A DNA stretch of 64,000 nt from Peptococcaceae bacterium (GCA_009783315.1 WRHI01000001.1:1-64000); one strand, 5' to 3'. Positions 33,251 to 43,187 are shown, counted from the stretch's first letter. Numbers and translations: made by a program. Notes: generated by a model not told the origin, from the letters alone.

Positions 33251-34456
33251 TTGAAAGTACTCGTGCTCAATTGCGGCAGTTCTTCGTTGAAATTTAAACT
33301 GCTCAATATGGAAAATTCCTCTGTTTTGGTTAAAGGCCTAGCCGAACGTATCGGTATGCCTGGGTCGGTTCTGACTTATCAGAGCGCTGCCCTGGAAAAG
33401 CAGACGCTGGAGATTGACATGCCCGACCATATCACCGCAGTTAAACTGCTCATTGAAAGTATCTGCGACCCACGCTATGGCGCCGTCAAATCTTTGGATG
33501 AGATCGACGCCATCGGTCATCGCGTCGTTCATGGGGGCGAGAAAATCACTTCCTCCGTGCTCATCGACGATACCATCAAACAGATTATCAGGGATTGTTT
33601 CGAATTAAGCCCCCTGCATAACCCGCCTAATTTGGCTGGCATCGAGGCCTGTGAGCAAAATATGCCCGGCAAACCCCAGGTAGCGGTTTTTGACACTTCC
33701 TTTCACCAAAGCATGCCGCGAGAAGCGTTTTTGTACGGCCTTCCCTATGAATACTATGAGAAATACAAAGTGCGGCGCTACGGCTTTCACGGCACCTCCC
33801 ACCGCTACATCAGCCGCCGCGCCGCCCAGCTGCTAGGCAAAAACATTGACCGCGTTAAAATCATCACTTGCCATCTGGGCAACGGTTCATCCATCGCCGC
33901 CATCAAGCTGGGCAAATCCATTGAAACTTCCATGGGCTTCACCCCTTTGGAAGGCCTCATGATGGGCACGCGCAGCGGCGACATCGACCCGGCAATCGTT
34001 TCCTACATCATGGAAAAAGAAAACTGGTCCAGCCAAGAAGTCAACGACTTCCTCAACAAAAAATGCGGCGTCTTAGGCTTGTCTGGCGTTTCCAGTGATT
34101 TCCGCGACGTTCAGGCAGCCGCGGAAGGCGGTAACTTCCGCGCGCAACTGGCCCTCGACGTCTTCGCCCATGACGTCAAAAAATATATCGGTGCTTACGC
34201 CGCCCTCATGGATGGCGTCGACGCCATCGTCTTCTCCGCCGGCTTGGGAGAAAACTCTCCCAGCACACGCTGGAATATCTGCGACACTCTCGGATACCTC
34301 GGCGTGGCCGTGGATCCGGAAAAAAACCTGTACACTGGCAGCGCCGAAACAGACATCTCCCGCTGGGGCGCCAAGTGCCGCGCGCTTGTGATCCCAACAG
34401 ACGAAGAACAGATGATCGCCATGGATACTTCTGATATCGTCGAATCATCACAGTAA
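33251..34456 (+). CDS. ackA: Acetate kinase
   Basis: A 401-residue enzyme that interconverts acetyl phosphate and acetate with ATP formation. Motifs: VLNCGSSSLKFKL at the start, GHRVVHGGE, HNPPNLAGI, RRYGFHGTSHRYI, CHLGNGSSIAA, GLMMGTRSGDIDP, and GLGENSP near the end. The frame is open upstream through the repeat, but TTG at 33251 has AAGGAG at 8 bp and yields the family N-terminus. No pta gene adjoins. Confidence 0.95.
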   Translation: MKVLVLNCGSSSLKFKLLNMENSSVLVKGLAERIGMPGSVLTYQSAALEKQTLEIDMPDHITAVKLLIESICDPRYGAVKSLDEIDAIGHRVVHGGEKITSSVLIDDTIKQIIRDCFELSPLHNPPNLAGIEACEQNMPGKPQVAVFDTSFHQSMPREAFLYGLPYEYYEKYKVRRYGFHGTSHRYISRRAAQLLGKNIDRVKIITCHLGNGSSIAAIKLGKSIETSMGFTPLEGLMMGTRSGDIDPAIVSYIMEKENWSSQEVNDFLNKKCGVLGLSGVSSDFRDVQAAAEGGNFRAQLALDVFAHDVKKYIGAYAALMDGVDAIVFSAGLGENSPSTRWNICDTLGYLGVAVDPEKNLYTGSAETDISRWGAKCRALVIPTDEEQMIAMDTSDIVESSQ

Positions 34457-34482
34457 TACCTCAATTCTTCAATTCGGGCGCC

Positions 34483-34511
34483 TTGACAAAGAAAAACCCC
34501 GCACATATAAT
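34483..34511 (+). promoter_or_regulatory. Consensus sigma-A promoter of the yceD-rpmF-plsX operon
   Basis: TTGACA (34483-34488), a 17-bp spacer, TATAAT (34506-34511). Both hexamers and the spacing are perfect. The first start codon is 28 bp downstream. Confidence 0.85.
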
Positions 34512-34539
34512 TACTTATGCCGACATTGAGGTGATACCC

Positions 34540-35076
34540 ATGCTCATCAACTTAGCCGAACTCAAACGAAAAACGGACAAAGCGCAAACATACCAATTCT
34601 GTGAACCCTGTCAACCACTGACTATGGGCGCCGATCTTCTCACCATCGAAGACGGCCTGAACGTGTGTCTGAACATAGCGCTTGTTGACAGCACCTTCCT
34701 TGTCAAAGGCACAATTCAAACACAGATCAAAGTATCCTGCGCACGCTGTCTGGAAGACTTCATTGATTCCGTCCACGTTGCATTTGAGGACGAATGGTTC
34801 TCAGCCGACGATCTGCCGGAACACTTGCATGGCATCCCTGACACCTATCCAGACGACGTCTATTGTTTGAAACAAGAAGAAGCCGACGTCACTGAACGCA
34901 TCATGGAACACTTCATCGTCAACTTGCCCATGCGTTTCATCTGTTCCGACAACTGCCGCGGGTTATGTCCCCAATGCGGCAACAACCTAAACAACAGCCC
35001 CTGCGCCTGTCAGCATCAAGCTATCGATCCCCGCCTGGCCGCCTTGGCCCGATGGGAAACGAACACAGCGGAATAA
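34540..35076 (+). CDS. DUF177 (YceD) family protein
   Basis: A 178-residue protein with the central CARCLEDF motif and the terminal CPQCGNNLNNSPCAC zinc-like cluster and DPRLAAL ending that mark YceD. It always precedes rpmF and is tied to large-subunit/23S rRNA metabolism in bacteria and plants. ATG at 34540 follows GAGGTGAT. The rpmF gene starts 21 bp after the stop. Confidence 0.9.
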   Translation: MLINLAELKRKTDKAQTYQFCEPCQPLTMGADLLTIEDGLNVCLNIALVDSTFLVKGTIQTQIKVSCARCLEDFIDSVHVAFEDEWFSADDLPEHLHGIPDTYPDDVYCLKQEEADVTERIMEHFIVNLPMRFICSDNCRGLCPQCGNNLNNSPCACQHQAIDPRLAALARWETNTAE

Positions 35077-35097
35077 AAACAAGAGGAGTGTAATCAA

Positions 35098-35280
35098 GTG
35101 GGAGTACATCAAACACGGCAATCCAAATCCCGAATCCGCCGGCGCCGCGCCACACAAAAACTCGCCGCGCCCAACCTTGTCGAATGCCCCCAATGCCATC
35201 AGCTCAAGCAGCAGCATCATACCTGCTTAGCTTGTGGAACTTACAAAGGCAACACCGTTATAGAAACCGACGCAGATTAA
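35098..35280 (+). CDS. rpmF: 50S ribosomal protein L32
   Basis: A 60-residue ribosomal protein with the basic N-terminus (QSKSRIRRRRATQKL) and a zinc ribbon, CPQC and CLAC. The start is GTG at 35098, after AAGAGGAGTG. The N-terminus begins GVHQTRQ rather than the usual AVPKRRT, a mild oddity. Confidence 0.93.
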   Translation: MGVHQTRQSKSRIRRRRATQKLAAPNLVECPQCHQLKQQHHTCLACGTYKGNTVIETDAD

Positions 35281-35307
35281 AACACAACGCCATCAAAGGA
35301 GGCGCCC

Positions 35308-36294
35308 ATGAAAATCGCCGTAGACGCCATGGGCGGCGACAACGCTCCTCAGGCAATCGTGCTCGGCTGCATACAGGCAGCCGCCAACTGGCCTGACTTG
35401 GAAATCATACTTGTCGGAGACCCCGCAAAAATCCAAGAAAGTCTGAAGGAGCCCCTGCCCGACAACATTGTCATAGAAAAGGCCTCAGAAATCATTGGTA
35501 TGGACGAACACCCAGCCAACGCTGTCCGCTACAAAAAAGACGCCTCAATTGTTGTCGCCACGCGTCTGGTCAAAGAAAAACAAGCCGACGCCCTCGTCAG
35601 CGCCGGCAGCACCGGCGCGCAAATGGCTGCCGCTCTCTTGACACTTCGCCGAATACCCGGCATCAACCGACCAGCCATCTGCACCGTTTTACCTGCCCCT
35701 GCCGGCCCAAAAACCCTTCTTGACGTAGGCGCCAACCCTGACGCCGACGCCGAAAACCTCTACCAATTCGCCCTCATGGGCAGCATCTACGCCCAACACA
35801 TACTTAAAACACCCCATCCCCGCATCGCCCTGCTCAACATCGGCAGCGAAGAAGGCAAAGGCAACAAACTTGCCCAGCAGACCTACACCCTGCTGAAGAA
35901 CTCGCCCCTCAATTTCACAGGCAACATCGAAGGACGCGACTTGTTGCAGGACAAAGCCGACGTTTATGTTTGCGACGCCTTTGTTGGCAACATCGCCCTA
36001 AAAACTCTGGAAGGTTTATCATCACACTTCTTCAGCACGCTCAAAGAAAAAATGACAGCGTCAATCGTCCGCAAAATCGGCGCAGCCATGATAATGCCGG
36101 CCCTGCGGGAAATTGCCCGCTCCTTCGACTACTCCGATTACGGCGGCGCGCCCCTTCTCGGCGTCAACGGCACAAGCATCGTCTGCCACGGCAGTTCCAA
36201 CGCCAAGGCCATCATGAACGCCGTACGTATCGCCAAAGAATGTGTTGAGGAAGATGTCATTCTTCGCGTAAAAACACTTGTTGAATTGCCCTAA
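35308..36294 (+). CDS. plsX: Phosphate acyltransferase PlsX
   Basis: A 328-residue peripheral membrane enzyme that converts acyl-ACP to acyl-phosphate for phospholipid synthesis. Starts with the family hallmark MKIAVDAMGGDNAP; also SAGSTGAQMAAALLTL, ALLNIGSEEGKGN, and GYVCDAFVGN-type sequence (VYVCDAFVGNIALKTLEG). AAAGGAGGC precedes the ATG. acpP follows at 40 bp; fabH, fabD and fabG, often found here, are absent. Confidence 0.95.
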   Translation: MKIAVDAMGGDNAPQAIVLGCIQAAANWPDLEIILVGDPAKIQESLKEPLPDNIVIEKASEIIGMDEHPANAVRYKKDASIVVATRLVKEKQADALVSAGSTGAQMAAALLTLRRIPGINRPAICTVLPAPAGPKTLLDVGANPDADAENLYQFALMGSIYAQHILKTPHPRIALLNIGSEEGKGNKLAQQTYTLLKNSPLNFTGNIEGRDLLQDKADVYVCDAFVGNIALKTLEGLSSHFFSTLKEKMTASIVRKIGAAMIMPALREIARSFDYSDYGGAPLLGVNGTSIVCHGSSNAKAIMNAVRIAKECVEEDVILRVKTLVELP

Positions 36295-36334
36295 TGGATA
36301 TATTTTGAATAACTGAGGGAGGGGGTGGATAACC

Positions 36335-36565
36335 GTGGATATATTTGCGAAAATCAAAGAACTTGTCCTGACACGTTTTAGCCTTGAAGATGAAGACATC
36401 TCGTTAGATACCACATTTGATTCGTTAGGAGCCGATTCCCTAGACATCGTTGATCTCATCGCAGAGATAGAGGAAGAATTTGATATCGCCGAAATACCCG
36501 AGGAAGAAATTAAGAAAATGAATTCTGTGGGCGACATGGTCGAATACCTGAAAGAAAACCACTAA
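36335..36565 (+). CDS. acpP: Acyl carrier protein
   Basis: A 76-residue acidic helical protein. LGADSLDIVDLIAEIEEEF carries the phosphopantetheine serine, S35. The start is GTG at 36335, with GAGGGAGGGGG upstream. It serves fatty-acid synthesis and PlsX. Confidence 0.93.
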   Translation: MDIFAKIKELVLTRFSLEDEDISLDTTFDSLGADSLDIVDLIAEIEEEFDIAEIPEEEIKKMNSVGDMVEYLKENH

Positions 36566-36624
36566 AAGAGCCTCAAGCACATAGCAGCCAGAATGATATT
36601 ATTTTGTATCTCGCTGATGTCTTG

Positions 36625-36651
36625 GGCCCTGCAGCCGGTTGTTGCAGGGCC
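36625..36651 (+). other. Strong hairpin in the rnc leader
   Basis: GGCCCTGCA and TGCAGGGCC form a perfect 9-bp GC-rich stem with a 9-nt loop, 60 bp after acpP and 79 bp before the rnc start. No T-run follows, so it is not a normal terminator. It may be a processing site or a leader regulatory structure. Confidence 0.6.
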
Positions 36652-36730
36652 TTCCAATCAGAATTCTCTGATTATCCTATTCAATGAACAGCGATTTGAA
36701 AGGATAGGATTGAGCAAAGGAGTAGATGCA

Positions 36731-38338
36731 GTGAAAAACCCGAATCACAAAGGCGACGACGAAAACAAATCCAGCAACATCCCCAGCAACAAACGCCACA
36801 ACAAAAACCAGCATAAAAAACGGGACGCCAACCTCTCGACAAGCCGGCGACCCAGCGAACACAGAAGCGAGGCGCCTCCATCCCTCAACCACACAACACC
36901 CCCCCGGCCAATTGCCAAAAAAACTGACAAATCACCCATGACATCGACATTAGCTATAATGTCTTCGTCATCCGTGATTTCGCCCGGAAAATCAAAACGC
37001 CCGGGCAGAACAAACCCCGCTAAAAAAACACCTCCTCAAAAAACAAACCCTCCGGCGACAAACCGCACCCAACCCCCAGACAAACGTGGTGCAACAAAAC
37101 CCTCCGGGAGATACGCCGAGCCTCTCAAAAACAATACAAAAAACGCAAATACCCGACCCAGCATGGCAAGAATGATTGAAGCCGCCAGAAACGCTGAAGC
37201 ACGCCGCCGGGCTGAGAATCCGGACATCTTGGGTAATCCGGACCTTTCAGACAGCCCAAATGCAAACAGTGCCGCCCCGAACAAACCGCACCCCCACAAA
37301 CCGAACCCCTCCGGCAGACCTGGCGCCACCGGCACACCTGGCCTCCCCAAAAGCAGAAATGCAAGAAAATCGGCGCCCCCAACCTCCTCCCACGATGATG
37401 TCAAAACAGCCGGTGTCCTAAAAAAAGCCGCCGAAGCCGCCCGCGCCAAAAAAGACCTGACGCCTCGCGCCATAACCTATCACAAAAAGCCATCTCAATC
37501 CACTCACACCGCACCCCAAACCACCGAACTCCCAACTCCCGAACCCCGAGGCGACGCTCCCCGTTCTAAACGGATCGCGGAAGCCATGCGACACCTCAAA
37601 GAAACCGCCAACCAAGAAAACAACCAACCCGGACACCGCTACGCATCCCAACAAAGACTGGCGGAAACTCTGGCCAAAATGAACCTGAACAACCCCACCA
37701 GCCCAATCCTTCTAGTATCTCTCACTCATCCCTCCTACACATTTGAGAACCCCAACCTGAACAAAGAAAACAACCAACGCCTCGAATTCTTGGGGGACGC
37801 CGTTCTCGACTTCATCGTCGGCGAATATCTCTACCTGAGGTTCCCCGACAAATCCGAAGGCGAACTCACAAAAATCCGAGCCGCCGTTGTCAACGAAAGC
37901 ACCTTGGCTCAGGCAGCCCGCGGCATTCAACTAGGCCAGTCTCTCTTCCTCGGCCGCGGTGAACAAGTCTCTGGCGGCCGCGAACGTGCCTCGATCCTGG
38001 CTGACGCCCTAGAAGCCGTCATCGGAGCCTACTATCTGCAAGAAGGCTTCGAAACCGCCCGCCAATTTGTACTCGACTTACTGGTTCCCATCATAGATGA
38101 AGTCAACCAAGACCACTACGGCGACTTCAAAACCCTGCTTCAAGAAGTTGCTCAACACGACGAACGCACCATCAGCTACCGCATCCTGGACGAACTAGGC
38201 CCCGACCACAACAAATCCTTCACAGCCGGCGTCTACGTCCAAGGCGTCCTCAAAGGCAAAGGCACCGGCAAAACCAAAAAAGAAGCTGAGCAACAAGCCG
38301 CGCGGCTAACACTGGAAAACTGGGAGGTTCCCGAGTGA
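36731..38338 (+). CDS. rnc: Ribonuclease III with a 300-residue disordered N-terminal extension
   Basis: RNase III cuts double-stranded RNA in rRNA and mRNA processing. The enzyme proper begins near residue 303; NQRLEFLGDAVLDF (about 348-361) is the catalytic signature, and the dsRNA-binding domain spans about 464-533. The start GTG at 36731 has AAAGGAG 8 bp upstream and opens a 535-residue protein, versus the usual ~230. Residues 1-300 are rich in Pro, Asn, Lys, Arg and Ser with no recognisable fold. The DNA there is C/A-rich and free of stops over 900 bp, so it looks translated. smc overlaps by 4 bp. Confidence 0.9.
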   Translation: MKNPNHKGDDENKSSNIPSNKRHNKNQHKKRDANLSTSRRPSEHRSEAPPSLNHTTPPRPIAKKTDKSPMTSTLAIMSSSSVISPGKSKRPGRTNPAKKTPPQKTNPPATNRTQPPDKRGATKPSGRYAEPLKNNTKNANTRPSMARMIEAARNAEARRRAENPDILGNPDLSDSPNANSAAPNKPHPHKPNPSGRPGATGTPGLPKSRNARKSAPPTSSHDDVKTAGVLKKAAEAARAKKDLTPRAITYHKKPSQSTHTAPQTTELPTPEPRGDAPRSKRIAEAMRHLKETANQENNQPGHRYASQQRLAETLAKMNLNNPTSPILLVSLTHPSYTFENPNLNKENNQRLEFLGDAVLDFIVGEYLYLRFPDKSEGELTKIRAAVVNESTLAQAARGIQLGQSLFLGRGEQVSGGRERASILADALEAVIGAYYLQEGFETARQFVLDLLVPIIDEVNQDHYGDFKTLLQEVAQHDERTISYRILDELGPDHNKSFTAGVYVQGVLKGKGTGKTKKEAEQQAARLTLENWEVPE

Positions 38339-41300
38339 TCCACTATCTCAAATCCGTACAAATACACGGCTTCAAGTCCTTTGCCGATAAACTAACCCTG
38401 GACTTCCAGCCCGGCGTCAATGTTGTTGTCGGCCCCAACGGCAGCGGCAAAAGCAACATCGCCGACGCCGTTCGTTGGGTTCTCGGAGAGCAAAGCGTCA
38501 AAAGCCTGCGAGGCAACAAAATGGAGGACATCATCTTTGTCGGCAGCCATTCCCGCCGCCAAGTCAGCCGCGCTGAAGTCTCCCTGGTCTTCGACAACAC
38601 AAGCCGTCTCTTTCCCCTCGACTACGAAGAAATCACCATCACCCGCTGTGTCTACCGGGACGGCGACGGAGAATTCTATATCAACCGCGTACCCTGTCGG
38701 CTCAAAGACATCCAGGAACTCTTTCTTGACACCGGCTCCGGCAAAGAAGGCTTCTCCATCATCGGCCAAGGCCGCGTCGAAGAAATCCTCAACGCCCGCG
38801 CCGATGAACGCCGTCTCCTCATCGAAGAAGTCGCCGGCATCAGCAAATACCGCGTCCGCAAAAAAGAAGCTGTACGCAAACTCACGGACACCCAACAAAA
38901 CATGGATCGTCTTGACGACATCATCAGCGAAGTCGAAAACCGGCTCGGTCCCTTAGCCGAACAAGCAGACCAAGCCCGGCAATACCTCCGCCTTCAGCAA
39001 GAACTTCGGGAAACCGAAGTCCGCATGATCGTCAAAAACCTGGAAAACATCAAACAACAAAACGACCTGGCCCACGCCGAAATCCACCGCCTCACCCAAG
39101 AACGAGACGCCCAAGCCACTGTTCTGGACAGTCAAGAAAACACCACGGCCGCTAAACGAGCCCTCCTCGAAAACCTCGCCGAAAAAATCCAGACCATCCA
39201 AGACGAAATCCACAAACGTGAAGGTGAACTCTCCGATCTCCAACACAAAATAACCCTCATGCAAGAGCGGGAAACATACATGGCCCAACAAGCCACGCGC
39301 CTCGAACAAGACATGGGCAGCAGCGCCGAAAAAAACCAAGCCGCCCAAACGTCCCTTGACCACTGGATTGGACGGCAAACCGCCATCCGCGACCAAGTCA
39401 CCCACATCCAAACCACCCTCAACACCCACGAAGACGAACTCAAACGTCTACGCCGCCTCAGCGGCGCCGAACGCCTCGAAACCATCAAAGATGAAATCTT
39501 CGACGCTCTCACCGCCGAAACCACTTGGTCTAACCAAATGCGCGAACTGGACCGGCGCCTCGAAATCGACCGACGCGCCCAAGCCCAGCTGGACATAGAG
39601 CTAACCCGCGCCGACAAAGGCCGCCAAACCCTCCTATCCGAACTTGACGTGCTCCAAGCATCCGCCGCCGTGGCCCAAGATGCCCGAACCCACATAGAAA
39701 CCACCGTCACCACCCTCGAGCAGACCCTCAGCCACAAAACCACTGTCTGCCAAGAAACTTCAGACAAACTGGCGCAGCTCCATCGCCGTCTGGATCAAAA
39801 CCAAGCCCGTTGGCAAACCCTTAAAAGCATCCAAGAAAGCCGCGAAGGATACTTCAAAGGCGTCAAAGAAATCCTCGACGCCTACGACAAAGGCAAAATC
39901 CCTTGCGGCCGCCTCTACGGCAGCGTCGCCGAAAACATCAATGTGGACAAAACCTACGAACCCGCAATCGAAGTCGCCCTAGGCTCCGGCCTCCAAAGCC
40001 TCCTGATCGACACCTCTGACAGCGCCAAAAAATGTATCGCCTACCTCAAAATCAATAAAAGCGGCCGCGCCACCTTTCTGCCTCTTGACGACATCCAAGG
40101 CAGCCGCCTGCAAGTCCCCGACACCATCAAAGCCATGCCCGGTTACCTGGGCCTAGCCGCAGACCTTGTCAAATTTGATAAGAAATTCACCCGGGCTATG
40201 GAACATCTCATGGGACGTATCGTCATCGTCACCAACCTTGACGCCGGTGTCGCCATCGCCCGCGCGGCCGGACAAAAATACCGCATCGTCACCCTGACCC
40301 AAGACCAGATCAACATCGGCGGCGCTCTAACCGGTGGCAGCTTCCAAAGCAAAACTCACCTTCTGGGCAGCGCCCGCGAACTGGAAACCCTGGCGGAAAC
40401 CATCAAAACCCTCGAAACCGAGCAGCAAGCCCTCAGCCAACACCTCCGCCAAAACGCGGGGGAACGGGACACCCTCAAAATCGACTTAACCGCCGTCCAA
40501 AAAGAACTGCAAAAACACATAGAAACCGACAAACTGAACACCGTCGCTCAAAAGCACCTGGAAGAAAAAATCACCCGTGAAACCGAAATGGTTGAAATGC
40601 TCCAGGGCCAAAAACAGGATCTAGCCGAACAAATCGCCACAACCCTCATCAACCAAGAAGAAGCCGGCGAAAAACACATCGTCGCCCAAGACCTCGTCAT
40701 CCAGCTCAAAGACGACCAAACAGCCCTCGAACAAGAAACCCGCAGCTACGCCGAACAAGCCGACACCACCGCCGAACGAATCACCTCCCTCAAAGTCGAA
40801 CTCGCTCGCCTCAACGAAGAATACGAACAAATGAACCAACGAATCAACGACGAGAAAAAAGAATACGATGAAGAACAAACCGCTCTAGAACAACGCAACC
40901 AAGAAAAAGAAAAACTCCTCCTCAACTGTGCCGAATCAGCCGCCAGCCGTGCCCAAATGCAGGAACAACTTCAAGAAGCCCAGCAAACCCTCACCCAAGA
41001 CAAAACCGGTCTCGCCGAAGACCGCTTAGAAAGAGATGCTCTCTCCCTGGAACTGAACGCTCTCGAAGAAACCGCCAAGCAAAGCCGGAGCAAACTCTCC
41101 GCCCAAAACGGACAAATTCACCAGATCGAGCTCAAATGCGCCCGCGGCCAAGCCGATTGGGAAACCGGCCTTGACCGTCTCGAAACCGAATGGGAACTCA
41201 CATGGGAAGAAGCGGTGCTCGAAGTCGAGAACTCGATATTCGCTGATACGGCGTTCGAAAAAGCAGGAGCGGAAATAGAATCTTCGAATCTCGAACGATC

Positions 41301-42129
41301 GAGTTCACCTGAACCTGCGAACCCCAACCCCGCGGACATCGAACAGGCGGACATCGAACAGGCGAATATCGAACAGGCAGACATCGAACAGGCGAGTATC
41401 GAACCAGCGAATATCGAACAGGCGGTTTCGAATACGCGTTTCTTGCAGAAACGCGTCCTCGAAATCCGCAACGAATTGGGCCGCCTCGGCCCCGTCAATC
41501 ACACAGCCCTAGAAGAGCACCCGGCAATGATTGAACGTTACAACTTCTTGAAAATCCAATATGACGACCTCATCGCCGCCAGCACCAAACTTCTCGACCT
41601 TATCGGAGAACTCGACGAAATCATGCAGGAAAAATTCGCCCAAGGCTTTGATGATGTCAACAAAGCCTTTTCAGAAGTCTTCTGCCAGCTCTTCGAAGGA
41701 GGCCGGGCCTATCTCTCTCTGGACCAGCCCGACAACCTGCTGGAGACAGGCATCAACATCATCGCCCAGCCTCCCGGCAAGAAACCCCAGCTGCTCTCCC
41801 TCCTGTCCGGCGGCGAACGGGCCTTCACCGCCATCGCGCTCCTTTTTGCCATGCTCAAAGTTAAGCCAAGCCCCTTCTGCGTCATGGACGAAATCGAATC
41901 GGCTCTGGACGAAGCCAACGTCAAACGCTTCATCCAATACGTCCGCCGACTGTCCGCCAACACCCAATTCATTCTCATTTCGCACCGCCGCGGCACTATG
42001 GAAGCTGCCGACCGACTCTACGGCGTCAGCATGGAAGAATCAGGCGTATCCAAATTGCTCACAATAGAACTGGATCAATTCGGCACACAGCCCGCCGAAA
42101 GGAGAGAACTTTCTTGGCTGGACTCATAA
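38335..42129 (+). CDS. smc: Chromosome segregation protein Smc
   Basis: A 1264-residue ATPase that organises and segregates chromosomes. Walker A GPNGSGKS at 33-40, long coiled coils, a hinge (about 500-680, with GGALTGGSF), then the C-terminal head with LLSGGERAFTAIALLFA and Walker B FCVMDEIESALDEAN. It is about 80 residues longer than usual. Much of this is an insert near 965-1035 that includes six A-(D/N/S)-I-E-(Q/P) pentapeptides (1000-1030). The start is GTG, overlapping rnc. The ftsY gene overlaps its 3' end by 16 bp. Confidence 0.95.
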   Translation: MIHYLKSVQIHGFKSFADKLTLDFQPGVNVVVGPNGSGKSNIADAVRWVLGEQSVKSLRGNKMEDIIFVGSHSRRQVSRAEVSLVFDNTSRLFPLDYEEITITRCVYRDGDGEFYINRVPCRLKDIQELFLDTGSGKEGFSIIGQGRVEEILNARADERRLLIEEVAGISKYRVRKKEAVRKLTDTQQNMDRLDDIISEVENRLGPLAEQADQARQYLRLQQELRETEVRMIVKNLENIKQQNDLAHAEIHRLTQERDAQATVLDSQENTTAAKRALLENLAEKIQTIQDEIHKREGELSDLQHKITLMQERETYMAQQATRLEQDMGSSAEKNQAAQTSLDHWIGRQTAIRDQVTHIQTTLNTHEDELKRLRRLSGAERLETIKDEIFDALTAETTWSNQMRELDRRLEIDRRAQAQLDIELTRADKGRQTLLSELDVLQASAAVAQDARTHIETTVTTLEQTLSHKTTVCQETSDKLAQLHRRLDQNQARWQTLKSIQESREGYFKGVKEILDAYDKGKIPCGRLYGSVAENINVDKTYEPAIEVALGSGLQSLLIDTSDSAKKCIAYLKINKSGRATFLPLDDIQGSRLQVPDTIKAMPGYLGLAADLVKFDKKFTRAMEHLMGRIVIVTNLDAGVAIARAAGQKYRIVTLTQDQINIGGALTGGSFQSKTHLLGSARELETLAETIKTLETEQQALSQHLRQNAGERDTLKIDLTAVQKELQKHIETDKLNTVAQKHLEEKITRETEMVEMLQGQKQDLAEQIATTLINQEEAGEKHIVAQDLVIQLKDDQTALEQETRSYAEQADTTAERITSLKVELARLNEEYEQMNQRINDEKKEYDEEQTALEQRNQEKEKLLLNCAESAASRAQMQEQLQEAQQTLTQDKTGLAEDRLERDALSLELNALEETAKQSRSKLSAQNGQIHQIELKCARGQADWETGLDRLETEWELTWEEAVLEVENSIFADTAFEKAGAEIESSNLERSSSPEPANPNPADIEQADIEQANIEQADIEQASIEPANIEQAVSNTRFLQKRVLEIRNELGRLGPVNHTALEEHPAMIERYNFLKIQYDDLIAASTKLLDLIGELDEIMQEKFAQGFDDVNKAFSEVFCQLFEGGRAYLSLDQPDNLLETGINIIAQPPGKKPQLLSLLSGGERAFTAIALLFAMLKVKPSPFCVMDEIESALDEANVKRFIQYVRRLSANTQFILISHRRGTMEAADRLYGVSMEESGVSKLLTIELDQFGTQPAERRELSWLDS
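41332..41424 (+). repeat. 15-bp tandem repeat inside smc
   Basis: Six copies of a 15-bp unit, GCGGACATCGAACAG, with small changes, encode ADIEQ-type pentapeptides. The reading frame is kept throughout. Confidence 0.9.
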
Positions 42130-43088
42130 CCTCCCTCAAAGACAAACTCACCAAAACCCGACAAGGATTCACCGAGAAAATCGACTCTTTTTTTGCCCGT
42201 TTCGCTAAAGTGGACGAAGACCTGCTGGAAGAGCTCGAGGAAATCCTCATCCAAGCTGACATCGGCGCCCAAACCTCATTTGAGCTTGTCGACGACTTGC
42301 GCCTGATCATCAAAGAACAAAGAATAACCGAACCCACCGCCCTCACCGGTGAACTCCAGAAGCTCATTCAGCAATACTTGGGGGAACACCAGAATCTGAT
42401 TATTAATGGCGACAATCATTATGCTAACGCCAACAGCAGCTACGACGGAACCTCTGGCGATAACAAAACCAGCGGTCTCACCATCTATCTTGTCGTCGGC
42501 GTCAACGGCGTCGGCAAAACCACCACCATCGGCAAAATGGCCCATCACTACACTCAACAGAACAAGAAAGTAATCCTGGCTGCCGCCGACACCTTCCGGG
42601 CCGCTGCCAGCGAACAGCTCCAGATCTGGGCCGGCCGCGCCGGCGCTGACATAATCAAACACGGAGAAGGCGCCGACCCGGCGGCTGTGGTTTTTGACGC
42701 CCTCCAGGCCGCCCGGGCGCGCAAAGCCGACTATCTCATAGTCGACACCGCCGGACGCTTGCACAACAAAGTTAACCTTATGAACGAGCTCAACAAAATT
42801 AAGCGTGTCATAGCCAGAGAAATCCCTGGCGCCCCTCACGAAGTCCTGCTGGTTCTGGATGCCACCACCGGCCAAAATGCCATCCAACAGGTCAAATCCT
42901 TCCGGGAAGCCTCCGACATCACCGGCGTCATCCTCACCAAAATGGACGGCACCGCCAAAGGCGGCGTCGTCGTCGGACTGAGTCACGAAGCCGACGTCGC
43001 CGTCAAACTCATCGGCGTAGGGGAGGGCCCGGAAGATTTAAGGCCCTTTGATCCACAAGAATTTGCCCAGGCCATATTTGAACGGTAA
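42114..43088 (+). CDS. ftsY: Signal recognition particle receptor FtsY
   Basis: A 324-residue GTPase that docks SRP-ribosome complexes at the membrane. NG domain: [18 protein letters not shown] (G1), [30 protein letters not shown] (G3), [10 protein letters not shown] (G4). The acidic A domain is nearly absent, as in many Gram-positives. The start is TTG at 42114, with AAAGGAGAG upstream inside smc. Confidence 0.95.
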   Translation: MAGLITSLKDKLTKTRQGFTEKIDSFFARFAKVDEDLLEELEEILIQADIGAQTSFELVDDLRLIIKEQRITEPTALTGELQKLIQQYLGEHQNLIINGDNHYANANSSYDGTSGDNKTSGLTIYLVVGVNGVGKTTTIGKMAHHYTQQNKKVILAAADTFRAAASEQLQIWAGRAGADIIKHGEGADPAAVVFDALQAARARKADYLIVDTAGRLHNKVNLMNELNKIKRVIAREIPGAPHEVLLVLDATTGQNAIQQVKSFREASDITGVILTKMDGTAKGGVVVGLSHEADVAVKLIGVGEGPEDLRPFDPQEFAQAIFER

Positions 43089-43187
43089 GCCAGACGCAAA
43101 TCTTGGGAAAAAACAAAGGCAGAAACGTAAACATAATATTTGAACACATATCAGGAAGAAAGCTTCTGTAAGCAAGGATGAAAACCT

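Noticed and set aside
36677-37654. Several minus-strand frames opposite the RNase III extension
   Set aside because: They come from the same C/A-biased DNA read in reverse. The plus frame is continuous with the conserved enzyme and has a proper start.
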